From an uncultured Propionibacteriaceae bacterium (GTDB lineage: Bacteria > Actinomycetota > Actinomycetes > Propionibacteriales > Propionibacteriaceae), in the NCBI GenBank assembly GCA_936924635.1, contig CAKZHP010000040.1, positions 1 through 5,637 of the forward strand: DNA of 5,637 nucleotides. The letters are read 5' to 3'. Positions 5,322-5,637 of this stretch are shown here, in pieces; positions within the stretch are counted from its first letter, which is position 1, and each line of letters begins with the position of its first letter. The notes under the pieces are model-generated. The model saw only the letters and a list, made by a program, of their open reading frames with translations, did no database searches and had not been told where the DNA came from. A program made the position numbers and the translations under genes.

Positions 5322-5637
5322 GCATGCTCCAAGACCTGGTCGCGACCGGCCCGATGCTGGCCGCCGTGGCCGTCGCAGCCCTGGCGGGGCTGATCTCCTT
5401 CGTGTCCCCGTGCGTGCTGCCCGTGGTGCCCGGGTACGTGTCCTACGTCGCTGGCGGCCCCTTGCTCGATGAGGGCGTCGCGACGCGGCGACGTCCGGTG
5501 GTGAAGGGTACTGCCTTGTTCATCCTGGGGTTCGCCTCGGTCTTCGTCGCCTACGGCGCCCTCTTCGGCGGTCTTGGCGCGACGCTGCAGTCCTCGCAAG
5601 CGGTGCTCACCCGTGTCCTGGGCGTCGTGGTCGTGGT
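5318..5637 (+). CDS. ccdA: CcdA-family cytochrome c biogenesis/thiol electron-transfer membrane protein, 5' part, runs off right edge
   Basis: The visible 106 codons start with a short head and a first membrane helix (about 13-30) that leads into the CcdA signature SFVSPCVLPVVPGYVSYVAG. Cys32 is the first redox cysteine in that Pro-Cys motif. A charged loop (about 51-63, ATRRRPVVK) and the second helix (about 64-85) follow. The second redox cysteine should lie beyond the window. CcdA moves electrons from cytoplasmic thioredoxin across the membrane to TlpA/ResA-like partners, which is what the overlapping upstream gene encodes. The start GTG 5318 overlaps the upstream TGA as GTGA; ATG 5324, two codons in, is an equally possible start. 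No Shine-Dalgarno sequence is visible, consistent with coupling. Confidence 0.93.
   Translation, partial: MSMLQDLVATGPMLAAVAVAALAGLISFVSPCVLPVVPGYVSYVAGGPLLDEGVATRRRPVVKGTALFILGFASVFVAYGALFGGLGATLQSSQAVLTRVLGVVVV

Overview
The window is uniformly GC-rich with tightly packed and overlapping genes, GTG starts, and TANNNT -10 boxes six bases upstream of start codons. This points to a high-GC actinomycete. The content is accessory rather than core: a serine resolvase at the left edge, then heavy-metal resistance modules, a deleted operon remnant, and the start of a thiol-redox operon. It looks like part of a mobile or genomic metal-resistance island. Genus cannot be assigned from sequence alone.

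Left part (1-704): the N-terminal 110 codons of a serine resolvase on the minus strand run off the left edge. Upstream of it lies a gene-free stretch with inverted repeats resembling resolvase-binding subsites. Mercury module (705-2581): merA (Hg(II) reductase without the N-terminal HMA domain) on the minus strand and merR on the plus strand are divergent and share a MerR-type operator/promoter. No merT, merP, merC or merB is visible here.

Cadmium/lead module (2696-4165): a CadD-type cadmium efflux protein (minus) diverges from a CmtR-like ArsR sensor (plus). The ArsR gene overlaps by ATGA the first ~30 codons of a cysteine-containing protein, probably the N-terminus of a metal P-type ATPase. 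That fragment joins, out of frame, the C-terminal half of a signal peptidase II (lspA). I read this as an internal deletion of a regulator-ATPase-lspA resistance operon of the pbr/cad kind.

Right part (4253-5637): a second ArsR protein has the four cysteines of staphylococcal CadC at matching positions. It overlaps a membrane-anchored TlpA/ResA-like thioredoxin, which overlaps a CcdA-like electron-transfer membrane protein running off the right edge. Together they look like a metal-responsive operon supplying extracytoplasmic reducing power. The window thus carries three metal sensors (MerR, CmtR-like, CadC-like), one detoxifying enzyme, one efflux protein, one broken efflux operon and one redox pair.
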